Assembly (NCBI GenBank): GCA_965153355.1
Contig: OZ231128.1
Coordinates: 26,660,001 to 26,724,000, forward strand
Origin: Flaccisagitta enflata
Taxonomy: Eukaryota > Chaetognatha > Sagittoidea > Aphragmophora
Reading direction: 5' to 3'
Length of the DNA: 64,000 bases
Shown here: piece by piece, positions 1 through 12,159 of the stretch
Position numbering within the stretch: position 1 is the first letter of the stretch
Layout of the letters: each line of letters starts with the position of its first letter
Notes under the pieces: generated by a model
The model's database searches: none
What the model was told of the DNA's origin: nothing
What the model saw: only the letters and a program-made list of their open reading frames with translations
Position numbers and translations under genes: made by a program

Positions 1-450
1 CTCTGCATTGTTGCATGCACATAGGAAATATCTCATGTTACTCGTTGCTAGCAAAAGCGGCTAGTCTCTAAGTCATAGGAGAGATTTACCTTTTCTTCTT
101 CTTTAATTTTCTTTTCTAAGCGATTTCTAGAAAAACATATCATGGTAGCATTATTGAAATAAAATGGTACACTGATCAGGCAAGTGCTTTGACTATCCAG
201 AGGCGGGACTTTTTAGATCAACTTTGATATCAAAGTGATATTAATTGTCTCAGATGTGTACAAAAACAAATAACGTTGACGGCTTGACGCACTCACATGC
301 GCGTGCAAACGCATGCAAACGCATGCCTGGATTCGCCTGACAAGGTCTTGCGCACGCACAATCCCGCCTTAAACGCGAACGCGGAAAAAAGAACTAAAAG
401 AGCGTCAAGGGGAGGTCATCCGCCATCGTTCAGGCATGACAGATGCCGAG
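1..450. other. unannotated stretch, no gene seen
   Basis: AT-rich sequence without a credible exon. A short run of GCATGC/ACGCATGC motifs lies near 290-330. The open frame that begins near 297 runs into the following GA/CA repeat and is a low-complexity artefact. Confidence 0.5.
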
Positions 451-530
<80 letters not shown>

Positions 531-571
531 ACATTGAGAGAGAGAGAAAGAGACAGACAGACAGACAGACA

Positions 572-648
<77 letters not shown>

Positions 649-656
649 ACACACAC
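451..656. repeat. compound microsatellite (GA)n-(GACA)n-(CA)n
   Basis: About 75 bases of (GA)n, a short interruption (ATGACACATTG), more GA, then about five GACA units and about 80 bases of (CA)n. All six frames are open across it, which generates false Arg-Glu and His-Thr ORFs. Confidence 0.95.
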
Positions 657-659
657 AAA

Positions 660-1060
660 CAAAGAGAGGGTAAGTGAGTCAGGCAGGCCTATCAGCCAAA
701 GAGATAGATTAATAGATGAATAGATAAATGAAAAGATAAATGAATCAATAAATAAATAAATAAATATATAGATGAATATATACATGCAGATTGGGGTTGG
801 GGACAAAGCGAAAGCCATTAATATAGGTAGGCAGATAGTCTCCCTGAGATAGGGAATAAAGTAGATAGCAGAGAGGAGCCTTTTCCGCGCAAATCGGACC
901 GGCAAACAGTCAAACAGCCAAACAACCAAACAGCCAAACAGCTAAACAGCTAAAGAGTCGTCGTCACGATGACGACCACGCACTCTTTTGCTTCATCTCA
1001 ATATTGGATACGGGATTGAAGGAGGACACCGCTTACTAAACTGCTTTGCGGTGTTCTGTT
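660..1060. other. spacer between microsatellites
   Basis: Contains imperfect GATA/GAATAAAT repeats (690-785) and CAAACAGC/CTAAACAG repeats (900-950). No exon-like segment was recognised. Confidence 0.5.
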
Positions 1061-1295
<235 letters not shown>

Positions 1296-2469
1296 TGAGA
1301 GAGAGTCTTTGCCTAGAGACAATCACTCATATACAGTAGATTAGATGAGTCTAGAAAGGAGTAAATTGAAAAAAGATCAAAAAAAAAAATTCAGACCGAC
1401 GGACCGAAAAGTGTCTTATAAAGTCGCTCAGCAAGCGACTAAAAATAATTCAGACACGAGACAGCTCACGACAAAATTACCGAGAATTGATGCTCATAAC
1501 TAACATGTATATCATTATCAATTTTTTTTTGTTATGACCAACATAGAATTAAGGGAGTACGAGAATAGGTCACCGAAACGAAATGAGCTTGCTACCCTTT
1601 TTTGGGCTCAGTAGACTCAAAATATATGGGTTTGTACCAATTTGGCGGCTGTGGCTTGACAAAAACCCCTCGGAAGGCCCAAAAAACAAAAACGACCCTA
1701 TTTTTGACATTTTTAGAGCGTTTTTGAGTAAAAATATTAGTTTTTAAGTGAAAATATTAAACTTACTTAAGTTTTCATGTACCATTTCATGCATCAAAAT
1801 GCATAGACTCTACATTTCCTCATTTATGATAAGTAGCTTCTTTGCCCTTGAAAAGAATTGGTCAATATCATACAAATACGGTATGATTCTTGAGCGTTTC
1901 AAGTAGTATTGTTTTTCTAGCCTGAATTGATTTGATCACAACCTCACCAATTGAAAGAAGATATAAGAAAAAGTTCAGATATTTTCTTAAGTACATATAT
2001 ATATCTGTAATCACATCAACCGTTATTCAGAAATTGAAATTGCATAAAACAATGAATGTGATACCAAACACAACTAAGTAAGAATCTTGAATAAGAAATC
2101 CAATGATCAAGCAGACAATTTGGATGAGCAAAAATAAGAAGTATGAGTTTTAGTCGGTGTGATTGTCAAAAAATTGCACCTATGTGGAAATGCTATGTGA
2201 AAGAAATCATGGGGAAGATCAGTGAGTAGAGCGTGGGAGACAGGAGGAGGGACATAAATAGAATGACCATTTCATACGCCAGGTTTTTTTTAATGCAACA
2301 TGACTACAAATGATTGTTCACCCACAATGATTTCGAAACTCATAAGCTCTCTCTGTGTGTGTAGATGGCACTTTTAACCATTATTCTGCCCCATCTGAGC
2401 CAATCAGTTGTCTCCACATGGACTGAATGATCTCACAGTTGAGAGGGGCAAAAACCAAATCTTTTTTTT

Positions 2470-4005
2470 TTACAAGGTTACTAAAGGCCTGATTTCAACT
2501 ATGTGTCTCCTTTCAAAGTCATCCAAAACTTCATCATTGGGAAAGATCTTATATGTTTTTCCTTGATCATCCTTTGCTCTTGTTTTCAGAGCAGTGAGAG
2601 CTTGCACACAAATGCTATCTTGTTGCTGATTGTAAGATTGCACAGAACCAAGGTTCCAGCCATCTTCTTGTAATGTGACAACAAATTCTTCTTCCTGTAA
2701 TGGCCAATTGAAGTCTTTTAGAGGCTCCTCCACAGGTACCCTAGACCTCTTGGCTTGCTTATTGGCAGACTGAGTACCTACTGACTCAGAAGCCACATAG
2801 ACATCTTCTACAGTAATGACCTCTTGGTCAGATGGGTCAACTGTGTGCAAAGCAAGCAGATTTTCATACATCTGTTTGGCTGTGATATTGTACTGTTTGA
2901 AATAAACAAAATCATCGGGCATTTCTGAAAACAAAGCTTTTTTCAACTTAACTTCTCTGCTCAGAATAGCCAACTGATCTGCCTCACTCAGCTTTTTGAT
3001 TCTGTCATAGCACTTTTTAACACATAAAGAAATCAGTAAATTTTTGGCCAAATCTCTTCCCAGCTTGTCTGCTTCACTGTCTGTCAAGGCCAACTTTGCT
3101 TTCATGATCTCTTTCTGAGACTTTGAAAAACCTGCTTCAATTTGATGAACTTCTTTCTGTTTGGCCTTGAGCTCCTTGTCCTTCAACATGTTGACTCCCT
3201 CATTACCAAAGGCAAGATCTAAACTTTTTTTTAGCACAAGTCTGTCACTGATAGCTTGGAAAGCAGAGCCTCCCTTGCTTCTTAGCTGTTGAGAAAAATA
3301 TCCAAAATAATTTTCTCCAACTTTGTTGTCCACAGGGATGGCCTTAAGCTGTTCTTCAGTGAAGATTTCTGACAGAGGCTTTAAGTGTATCTCTCCCTGC
3401 TTTCTTTGCTGAGTATTCCAGATACCATCTTCGCCAAAAGAAACGCAGCAGTTATAGAAATAGCATCATCTTTGGAATAATGCTGCTCTTAAACGAATAA
3501 AGCTACACTTCCCAGATTGGTCCTATTTTAAAGATTTAAAGATGGGCTTTGAAATGGGAGCAATCTGGAGCCTATAGCTTTACTCGTTTAGGAGCAATAC
3601 TCTTCCAAAGTTGATGCTAATCTTAAAACTGCTGCGTTTCTTTCGGCGAAGATAGTATTCTGGACCAAATTCATACTGAATTCCTCGTTGCCTTGACAGA
3701 GTTGCAGCAAGCTGTTTCATCAAGACTTGCATCGCAGTGTATTGACATCGTACTGCTCAAGATGCTTGCAAAAAGAATCCATCCATTCTTGTTTGTACTT
3801 TCTTCCAAATCCATCCTCAAGAGCTAGAAGAGCATGCCTTTCAACTGAACTGAATTTCAAACCTGGGATTGGTTCCATTATTTGTTTGTACAAATTTGGA
3901 AGGATACTTCGAGGAGCCAAATGAGTTGGTCTAGGTTGCTGATCCAACAGAATGCTAAGAAGTGGCTCCATCAAATGATAGCCAATTAGAACCTCTACAG
4001 TTCAT
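2470..4005 (-). pseudogene. decayed transposon-encoded protein, family unknown
   Basis: Two open blocks on the minus strand form one former protein. The upstream block (about 4005 to 3720) reads from EVLIGYHLMEPLL to KHLEQYDVNTLRCK and then needs a frameshift to continue as KQLAATLSRQRGIQYEFG. A 235-bp palindromic element (3419-3653) interrupts it. The downstream block runs from NTQQRKQGEIHLKPL to the stop at 2470, about 315 residues. It contains VGENYFGYFSQQLR, then a Lys-rich helical stretch with ELKAKQKEVHQIEAG, then an acidic tail with KQAKRSRVPVEEP. From memory the order (RQRG.xYxFG, then E.xFG.., then a KE-rich helix) matches uncharacterised repeat proteins of cnidarian and sponge genomes; this was not searched. 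Its place inside a TIR/TSD-bounded element suggests it is the transposase or an accessory ORF. Confidence 0.6.
3419..3653. mobile_element. palindromic MITE inserted in the transposon ORF
   Basis: Two arms of roughly 85 bp are inverted copies: CATCTTCGCCAAAAGAAACG at the left and, reverse-complemented, ATCTTCGCCGAAAGAAACGC at the right, continuing through GCTCTTAAACGAATAAAGCTA versus GCTCCTAAACGAGTAAAGCTA. AGTATTC occurs directly at 3412-3418 and 3654-3660 and is the likely 7-bp duplication. It encodes nothing. A diverged relative may lie near 8935-9360, which shares CTCCTAAACGA and TTGGTCCTATCTTAAAGA. Confidence 0.7.
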
Positions 4006-4857
4006 TCATAATAAGAGATGGGACAGTGATAGTGGAGAAAGGTGAGAGGGGCGTAAAAGTAAGAGAGGAGAGAAAAGAGTGAAACAGAAAGAGGCAGATA
4101 GAGTCACAGAAAGAATTTTAAGCATAATAACATTTTTATGTGTTTAAAAGATCCATTTTTTGCGAAAAAATGATTTTTTTTTGTCCAATTCTTTGACTAG
4201 CAGGGTCCTTTCACTATTTCAGGCACACTTTCTAGTTTTAAAGTTGAAATATAGCTTAGGAATTAGATTAAAACACTTTTTTGCCAAAAATAGCAAGCAA
4301 AAACGCTTAAAATCATAGAAAAATCGATTTTTTAAGCGATCCGAGGGGTTTTTCTCAACCGATGGAGCTGAAAAAAGTTTCTAACATCTTATCTAAGCCC
4401 TACTCACATGTTAATCTGGTAGCAAGAGTGATATTTTGAAAAAAGTGATTTTCTCCTGAATCTCGTACTCCCCTAATAGAATCATTCCTCCACAACTTAT
4501 CATTTTCTCCTTTTCTCTCTCCTCTCCAGTTCAAAGCCCCGCCACATTTAATGTTATGACCCGGCTTATAAAATCTATAGGATATTAGTTAGGTCATTCA
4601 GTCCCGCCCATTCTCAGGCTCAGCCGAGTGAAAAGAAATGCTCGCTTGCTCGTCACTATCCTCTCCATCTTTACCACTAGAATCCATTCTGTCTTTGCCT
4701 GTCTCTTGTGTTCTTTTTTTTTTTTTTTTGCTATCTCTCTTCTTGTTCATGTCTATCCCGATCCCTGTCAGCACTTTGTGTCCATCTCTTGGGGTTTATT
4801 CAGTCCGTTTGTCAGTCTGGTTAATGTTCTCTTGGCGGTCTGTCTGTCTCTGTCTTT

Positions 4858-4860
<3 letters not shown>

Positions 4861-4911
<51 letters not shown>
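4861..4911. repeat. (CT)n microsatellite
   Basis: About 50 bases of uninterrupted CT just downstream of the 1550-4476 transposon. The flanking pyrimidine-rich sequence (4700-4860) gives false open frames. Confidence 0.9.
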
Positions 4912-4913
<2 letters not shown>

Positions 4914-5329
4914 GCGAGATGTGCATTAGATTCTGCCTCTTCTTTCCAAATTAGCCCCAGTCTTCATTGGCTAGAGGACATTTTTATCCAGCAGCTTCGG
5001 CTTCAGTACAAATGGCTTCTCTTTCTCAATTCACAATCTCGCTTCCATTTGCTGAAAGACTTAAATACAGTGGAAACCTGATTTAACGGTCTTGAAGGGA
5101 CTGAAGGATTTTGGTTGTTAAATCCGAATGTTGTTAAATCGAATAACCAATTTTGGGTATTATTTTATAAAAAAATAAAATAAAATCAAATAGAAGAATT
5201 GCAGTGGTTAGGTATTTGTGAAATTAGCAAACAGAGTAACATTTACAGACACAGCCTTCAATAAACCTGCTTTAATACATTTATGAACTATTACACAGCG
5301 CTATCTATAATGCAAAAAGTGGACATTAG

Positions 5330-5965
5330 ACCCCCGGGGGAAAAGCCCTGATGACCCCGATAAAAAGTAGTTTGAGCTTGAAAAAGCCCGGTTACATCCC
5401 CCTTTAAAAGTTTGTGAAAAAAACTCTGGGGACTGAACGGGGGATATCCCTGGGGGACTTCCCCGGCTTCAGACTTTGACATTTTTCAGCAAGCCTCTTT
5501 TCAAACGAAAGTTAACAGGGGATGTAACGGGCTTTTCCACGGGGAAAAGCCCCGATGTCTCCGATTAAAAGTAGTTAAAATCTGGAAAAGTCCGGTCGTA
5601 TCCCTCTTTAAAAATTTGTGAAAAAAAAGCTCTGGGGAGTGAACAGGGGATATCCCCAGAAGATTTCCTGGAATTCAGACTTTGACATTATTCAGCAAGC
5701 CTCTTTCATTTTTCAAATGAAAGTTAACAAGGGGATGTAATGGGGCTTTTCCCCAGGGAAAAGCCCCAATGTCCCTGATAAAAACTAGTAATCTGGAAAA
5801 GCCCGGTTACATCCCCCTTTAAAAGTTTATGAAAAAAAACTCCAAAGAAGGAACGGGGGATGTCCCCAGGGGACTTCCCCGGATTCAGACTGACATTTTT
5901 CAGAAAGCCTTTTTTATTTTTCAAATAAAAGTTAACAGGGGATGTAATGGGGCTTTTCCCCGGGG
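5330..5965. repeat. three tandem units of about 210 bp
   Basis: Units begin near 5330, 5537 and 5752. Each carries GGGGAAAAGCCC, GGAAAAGCCCGGTTACATCC, GGACTTCCCCGG and AGTTAACAGGGGATGTAA in the same order. The units start and end in the same GGGGAAAAGCCC motif. Confidence 0.8.
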
Positions 5966-6297
5966 GGACTAATATCACTACAGATTGCGCTGTGTATTAT
6001 TACATAAAGATATTTACACTATCTAGTGAGGTAAAAAAATACCACAACAGTCAAAGAAAAAATGATTATGATTCAAATCATTCTTAACAAAAATAATTAC
6101 AGATGTTCATTTGTATTCCAATATTTATATATTTTTTTATTCTAATTCTGTATATTTATATGATTTTTTAGTTAACCTGTTTGGCAGAAATTTCTCAGAT
6201 GATACTGACCTTTTGTTTTTATCAGGTTCTCCCGCTTGGACAAAGCTTTAATTTGAGTAGATTCGGGTGGAAATATATTAAACCCAGCGCTCACCTA

Positions 6298-6386
6298 GCC
6301 CTAAGGCTAGCCCTGACCCTAACCCTAGCCCCAAAATTGCCCCCAAACCCCAACCTTAACCCTATCTCTACCCCTAACCCTAAATA
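6298..6386. repeat. degenerate interstitial telomere-like (CCCTAA)n
   Basis: Repeated CCCTAACCCTAGCCC, CCTTAACCCTA and CCCCTAACCCTAAAT variants of CCCTAA. The position inside a TIR-bounded element argues for carriage by the element, not for a present chromosome end. Confidence 0.75.
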
Positions 6387-6808
6387 AGAACCCACTGAGA
6401 AAGTCAGTAAAACAAAAGACATCACCGGCTTCGAAATTAGTACAAAATGTTTTTTGAATTTTGTAACACTAAGTGTTGGCTGGATGATGGATAATTAAAA
6501 AAAATACTATCAATTTTATGAAATTTTATATCGATGTCTTTAAATTAAGTGTAAATTTTCCATGGGACCTAAAAATAGAGCCTGTAAATGAGGTTTGGCT
6601 GTTAAATCAGGTGTTGTTAAATCAGAACAAATTAACATTGTAAAAGCTTAAAAAATTTTTGGACTTAGGCATCATGGTTGTTATATCAGAAGTGCTGTTA
6701 AATCAGGTGCCGATAACGCAGTAGTCCACTGTATCCTGTTTCTTCTCTACTCCCCTTCATCTTTAGTGTCGGATTGTCATCACCGGCATTTGTCTTTGGG
6801 AGCCTGAA

Positions 6809-6992
<184 letters not shown>

Positions 6993-7227
6993 CTGTCTCA
7001 ATCTCATTTATTTTCTGTTTTTCTGATCGCCATTTTCAATTACTTTTTTTGATGCTGTGCCACCGAACCACTGCAGTTCCAATGTTCCATTGACTTCACT
7101 GTTACGAGTGCCTTTTCAATTCTCTTTCAACTCTCGTTCTCCTATCTAATAGATGACGTGTCCTCCTTGTTCGTTTTTTGCTCTTTGTTCTTCATCTTCA
7201 TTCCTATCCTCATCCTCATCCTCATCA

Positions 7228-7240
7228 ACATGATCATCAC

Positions 7241-7319
<79 letters not shown>

Positions 7320-7628
7320 GTGATCATGATCGTGATCGTGATCGTGATCGTGATCATGATCATGACCCGCTAGAGGCTCGCCTCACTGCTCTAACTACAC
7401 AGGCAAGTAAGAGTGTCTGCAAGTTAGTCGAGCTCCATCCAACATTGTCGAACTGTTAATCTGCGCTTCAGATCGAATAGAAGGGAAGTTAGGCAGGCTA
7501 TAGCCTAAAATTTGATTAAAGAGCTGTGCAAGTTCGGCACGTTTCACCGCTCTGTCACCACGAAGGACAATATTCGTGTCAACATTGCGGCTGTCAACAT
7601 CCACCTCGGCCTCCGGGCCAATTCTCGA

Positions 7629-7722
<94 letters not shown>

Positions 7723-7844
7723 GTCATCTTCATCGTCAATGACATTGTCATCATCTTCACTATCAATATCGTCATGGTTATTTTCATCGTCGTCATCGTC
7801 GTCATCATTGTCATTGTCATACTGATTGTCATTGTCATCATCAA

Positions 7845-7934
<90 letters not shown>

Positions 7935-7982
7935 TCTAGTCAATGTGATGAAGATCATCATCATCATCCACTTTGATGTCAT

Positions 7983-8024
<42 letters not shown>

Positions 8025-8084
8025 TATCATCCCTATCAATGTAATCATCATCATCATCGTCTTCAATATTACCGTCATCATCAA

Positions 8085-8137
<53 letters not shown>

Positions 8138-8172
8138 ATTCATCATCATCAATTCATCCTTATCGTCATCAA

Positions 8173-8246
<74 letters not shown>

Positions 8247-8290
8247 TATCAATCTAATCATCATCATCATTATCCCTATCGTTGTAATCA
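7228..8290. repeat. cluster of (ATC)n arrays
   Basis: Near-pure ATC/TCA arrays at about 7228-7318, 7629-7722, 7844-7933, 7987-8025, 8089-8136 and 8172-8247 are separated by diverged CATCGTCAT-like sequence. A non-repetitive island (about 7365-7625) separates the first two. All frames through the arrays are homopolymer artefacts. Confidence 0.95.
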
Positions 8291-8356
8291 GTAATATCAT
8301 TATCTACCGGGAAAAGCAAAGTGTGCCCCAAGACAATTGCAGGATCATTTTTTTTT

Positions 8357-8476
8357 TCTTTTTCTTGTACATGCAAAAGTAAAATGAACAACAAATAAAT
8401 CATTAAACATGTTTAACTCAACTGTTTAAATGAATTGTTTGTTGTTCATTTTACTTTTGCATGTACAAGAGAAAGA
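8357..8476. repeat. 120-bp near-perfect hairpin
   Basis: The left arm CTTGTACATGCAAAAGTAAA (from 8364) continues as ATGAACAACAAA. The right arm is its reverse complement, ending at GTACAAGAGAAAGA (8476). Only a few mismatches occur over about 50 bp per arm, with a short AT-rich loop near 8405-8425. Possibly a small foldback element. No duplication was recognised. Confidence 0.75.
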
Positions 8477-8479
8477 GTT

Positions 8480-9990
8480 CTTTACGAGAGAATAATTTAT
8501 AGTACATTGTGCAATGTACATTGTTTAATGTACAACTGTATGAACATTTACTTTTACTCCGGTTCTTTTATTCTCATTGTGCCACCACGCCACAGAATGA
8601 ATTGTTGCCGCGGTGTTTTTCGAGTTCCCTAATGAATAAAAGAGAAACGCGTTAGAATACAAATGATTCATTAGACCATTAAACGTAAACCTGCCGATAA
8701 CGATAATACGCGAGAGAAAGAAGAGCTCAGTGAAACGTGTGATGGGGTAAACACAAGATTTATCTCACAAACACTCAATCTCTTCTGCCTGAGAGACCCA
8801 GAATTCCCAGTTTGAGAGACAGAGAGATAGAGAAGGAGACAATCATTAATTGTTGTTTCACTCACTGTTAAAGTCATGAATATAAACGATTATTGACTTC
8901 CTTTCCATCTAACTATTGAAAATATGGACATCTGGAAACAGCAGCAACTCTGCAAGATTACTGCTCCTAAACGAAAAAAGCAACAACTACCTGATTGGGC
9001 CTATCCTATTGGTCCTATCTTAAAGAGCTGCTCAAACTCTTTTAAATACGATCAAGCTCAATTTTTTGAGAAGCAGTTCTCTCCCAAAGTTGATGCTTAT
9101 GAGCCAGATAGTAATCGCATACTTAATGAGTGGTGATTACTCACCCGTTGGCATTGGTTGTTTCATTCAATAAATGTTCTGATTGTGTTAAATGTTATAA
9201 CATGCTTACCATCTTGGCCATTAATATAAGAACAGCTTTAAAGTGTCATAACTCGCTTCATTTAAATCGCAGAGAGATGATTTTTTTTTCAAAATTTGCG
9301 TCTTCGAAAAATCTATCAAATGAGACCAAGCTGGTTCCTGTATCTTTATTCGTTTAGAAATGAGAGCCAAATGAATAAAACATTTGCTTTTTGCACGTGT
9401 GGTTGGGCAAATCTTTCTTAGTTTATGAAGAATCGTGCACTGGCACATTGCACCAAATATACTGTAAGATCGACGAGTTAAGCTCGTGAAGGCTTAGCCC
9501 ACATCAATTTTGATCTCAATCCAATTGAGATTTCAAAGATTCAAACAAAAAACCTGCAGAAACAGGGGAAAACAACAGGCAAAGCAGGGATGAAATGAAT
9601 CGCATAAATGGTTTGAAACAACATCGCTCCAGAGTACCTCCAGTCTCTCTATGAGTCAATGCCAAAGTAAATGCAGGCGATGGTGGATGCCTAACATGGT
9701 CATACTAAATATTAGATGCAGTCTGATATGTTTGCTGCTCACTTCTAGTCAATAAACCAACTAATACACCTACTGTTCTTATATTTATGGCCAAGATGGT
9801 AAAATGATCAACTCCCAGTTTTTCTCTCCCCCTCCCCACCCCCCCCCTCCCCTTTCTCCCATTATCAATCAATCATCATTCATTACTGCCACTGCTCAAC
9901 GGAATAATCACTTAATACCGTCTTATCTCTCCATGAGTTTGAACGAGACCCATCCACTGTACATGATTGATTCACGAGGAAGCTCTACAC
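8480..9990. other. intergenic, no gene assigned
   Basis: 8935-9360 shares several short blocks with the palindromic element at 3419-3653 (for example CTCCTAAACGA and TTTATTCGTTTAG) and is probably a diverged relative. A poly-C-rich tract lies at 9829-9860. The short open frames here lack splice or family evidence. Confidence 0.4.
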
Positions 9991-9998
9991 GAAGTAGA

Positions 9999-10180
9999 AA
10001 CAAGGCCGGATACACGGCTACCGAAGTCGCGTGTGGATGGGCAGGGGCCTAATTTGGGGTCACTAGACCATTTGGTCAGAAGCAGTGGGGTCAAAGAAAT
10101 AAAAACATAAAAAGTAAAACGTGGCCGACCGACCGACCAACCGACCGACGGACGTAGAGTCGCGTGCACGCGACTAAAAA
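9999..10180 (+). mobile_element. hairpin-ended short interspersed element, type GTCGCG
   Basis: Starts ACAAGGCCGGATACACGGC, then AGTCGCGTG and GGATGGGCAGGGGC. The middle holds imperfect GACC/GACG repeats. It ends with the 18-bp perfect palindrome AGTCGCGTGCACGCGACT followed by AAAAA. This is the clearest full-length copy of a family with some twenty copies in the window. Confidence 0.7.
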
Positions 10181-10258
10181 GTCAATTGCGAGTTTCAGTG
10201 TTTGGAAACGCGGTAACTGGCGCATGTATATGATGTTAAATGGGAATAGATTCGTTTC

Positions 10259-10397
10259 ATGGCCAAATCGGCGGAAGAGGCGCTATTACTTAAGTCGGAG
10301 GTGTGCAACCTGCAACAACAAATTCAAGCCCTTCTGCAACCTTTGTGTGGCGCTTTGGTTTCGCTTCATGCAGTCATTGCACAAAATGTCATTATAG
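10259..10397 (+). CDS. candidate first coding exon, unknown protein
   Basis: ATG at 10259 opens a 46-codon frame beginning MAKSAEEALLLKSEV and continuing CNLQQQIQALLQPL, heptad-like and probably helical. It reaches a possible GT donor (G|GTTAAG at 10398), just before an in-frame stop. A second segment, 10653-10703, is framed by CTCAG and GAG|GTAACG and could be a following 51-nt exon in phase 1. Function unknown. Two other frames of this region are also partly open, so this is tentative. Confidence 0.3.
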
Positions 10398-10776
10398 GTT
10401 AAGAGACATAGATTATTACTTTAAAATAAAACGAGTCGAAACATCACGAAAGACTAAAGTTGATGTTAAAGTATGAATGTACAAGAATTAGAGATGGCAA
10501 ATTTATTCATCTACCATTTGTATATTTAATTGAAACATTTCAAGATGAATGAATGTCGCTGTTTGTAACAATTTTCATATTCAATAACATATACATTGCG
10601 TAGAGTAGATACCCGGTAAAATACAAGTACTTCATCTCCCTACCGGTCTCAGGTCGCAACCGCGGGCGCAACTCTTGTAATGGTTATGCAACGAGCAAAC
10701 GAGGTAACGAGTTTTGGGTGGTTTTCATCATAAAATCATCATGAAGATTCATTATTCCGCGTAATGTCTTCGGTGT

Positions 10777-11862
<1,086 letters not shown>

Positions 11863-12070
11863 TGGCCGCCTGTGGGCGGCCTAACTACCATCCATGGGCG
11901 ACCTCACTGCCGCCTATGGGCGGCCTCACTGCCGCCTGTGGGCGGTCCCACTGCCACCTGCGGGCGGCCCCACTGCCACCTATTGGTGGCCCCATTGCCG
12001 CCTGTAGGCGGTCCCACTGCCACCTGTGGGTGGTCCCACTGCCGCCTTTGGGCGGTCCCACTGCCGCCTG
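11863..12070. repeat. 24-bp minisatellite
   Basis: About eight to nine copies of a unit close to CACTGCCGCCTGTGGGCGGT plus CCCA. Within each unit GCCGCC and GGGCGGT-like blocks are partly self-complementary. The array passes directly into GT-rich sequence. Confidence 0.85.
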
Positions 12071-12141
12071 TGTGTGTGTTTGTGTGTGTGTGTGTGTGGG
12101 TGTGCGTGTATGTGCGTGTGTGTGTGTATATGTGTGTGCGG
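12066..12141. repeat. interrupted (GT)n
   Basis: GT repeat broken by single TTT, GGG, GC and AT interruptions. It links the 24-bp minisatellite to the 29-bp satellite. Confidence 0.9.
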
Positions 12142-12159
12142 AGAAAGCGGGGTTGTGTG

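Larger units (their letters stand above)
1550..4476. mobile_element. 2.9-kb DNA transposon with 6-bp target-site duplication
   Basis: The left end reads TAAGGGAGTACGAGA from 1550. The right end, reverse-complemented from 4476, reads TTAGGGGAGTACGAGA. The hexamer TAGAAT flanks both ends directly (1544-1549 and 4477-4482). Inward of the termini the two ends stay recognisably related for about 180 bp: shared CTTGCTACC, then AAAAACCCCTCGGA, then GCGTTTTTG in the same order. Inside, on the minus strand, is a broken ORF (2470-4005). A 6-bp duplication is not the TA, TTAA or 8-bp signature of mariner, piggyBac or hAT. Superfamily not assigned. Boundaries are directly visible; mobility is inferred. 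Confidence 0.75.
5068..6731. mobile_element. Tc1/mariner- or pogo-like non-autonomous element
   Basis: The ends read CAGTGGAAACCTGATTTAAC from 5068 and, reverse-complemented from 6731, CAGTGGACTACTGCG, with CACCTGATTTAAC a little further in. TA flanks both sides (5066-5067 and 6732-6733). Short subterminal GTTAAATC motifs recur near both ends. CAGTGG-type termini with a TA duplication are established for Tc1/mariner and pogo elements. No transposase is left inside. The interior holds three about 210-bp tandem units and a telomere-like tract. Confidence 0.7.

Noticed and set aside
6298-6386. Chromosome end or fusion point
   Set aside because: The CCCTAA-like tract is short, degenerate and lies inside a TIR/TA-bounded element.
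7142-8382. Poly-His, poly-Ile, poly-Ser and poly-Met frames
   Set aside because: Products of (ATC)n arrays read in different frames. No flanking unique coding sequence or splice sites support them. The (GTT)n/(AAC)n frames at 28803, 48609, 56685, 59151 and 63634 are rejected for the same reason.
9999-10180. Calling the hairpin-ended family a Helitron or a tRNA-derived SINE
   Set aside because: The 3' hairpin fits the idea of a Helitron end, but the TC start and CTRR end were not seen. No A-box/B-box pair typical of tRNA-derived SINEs was recognised. Class left open.
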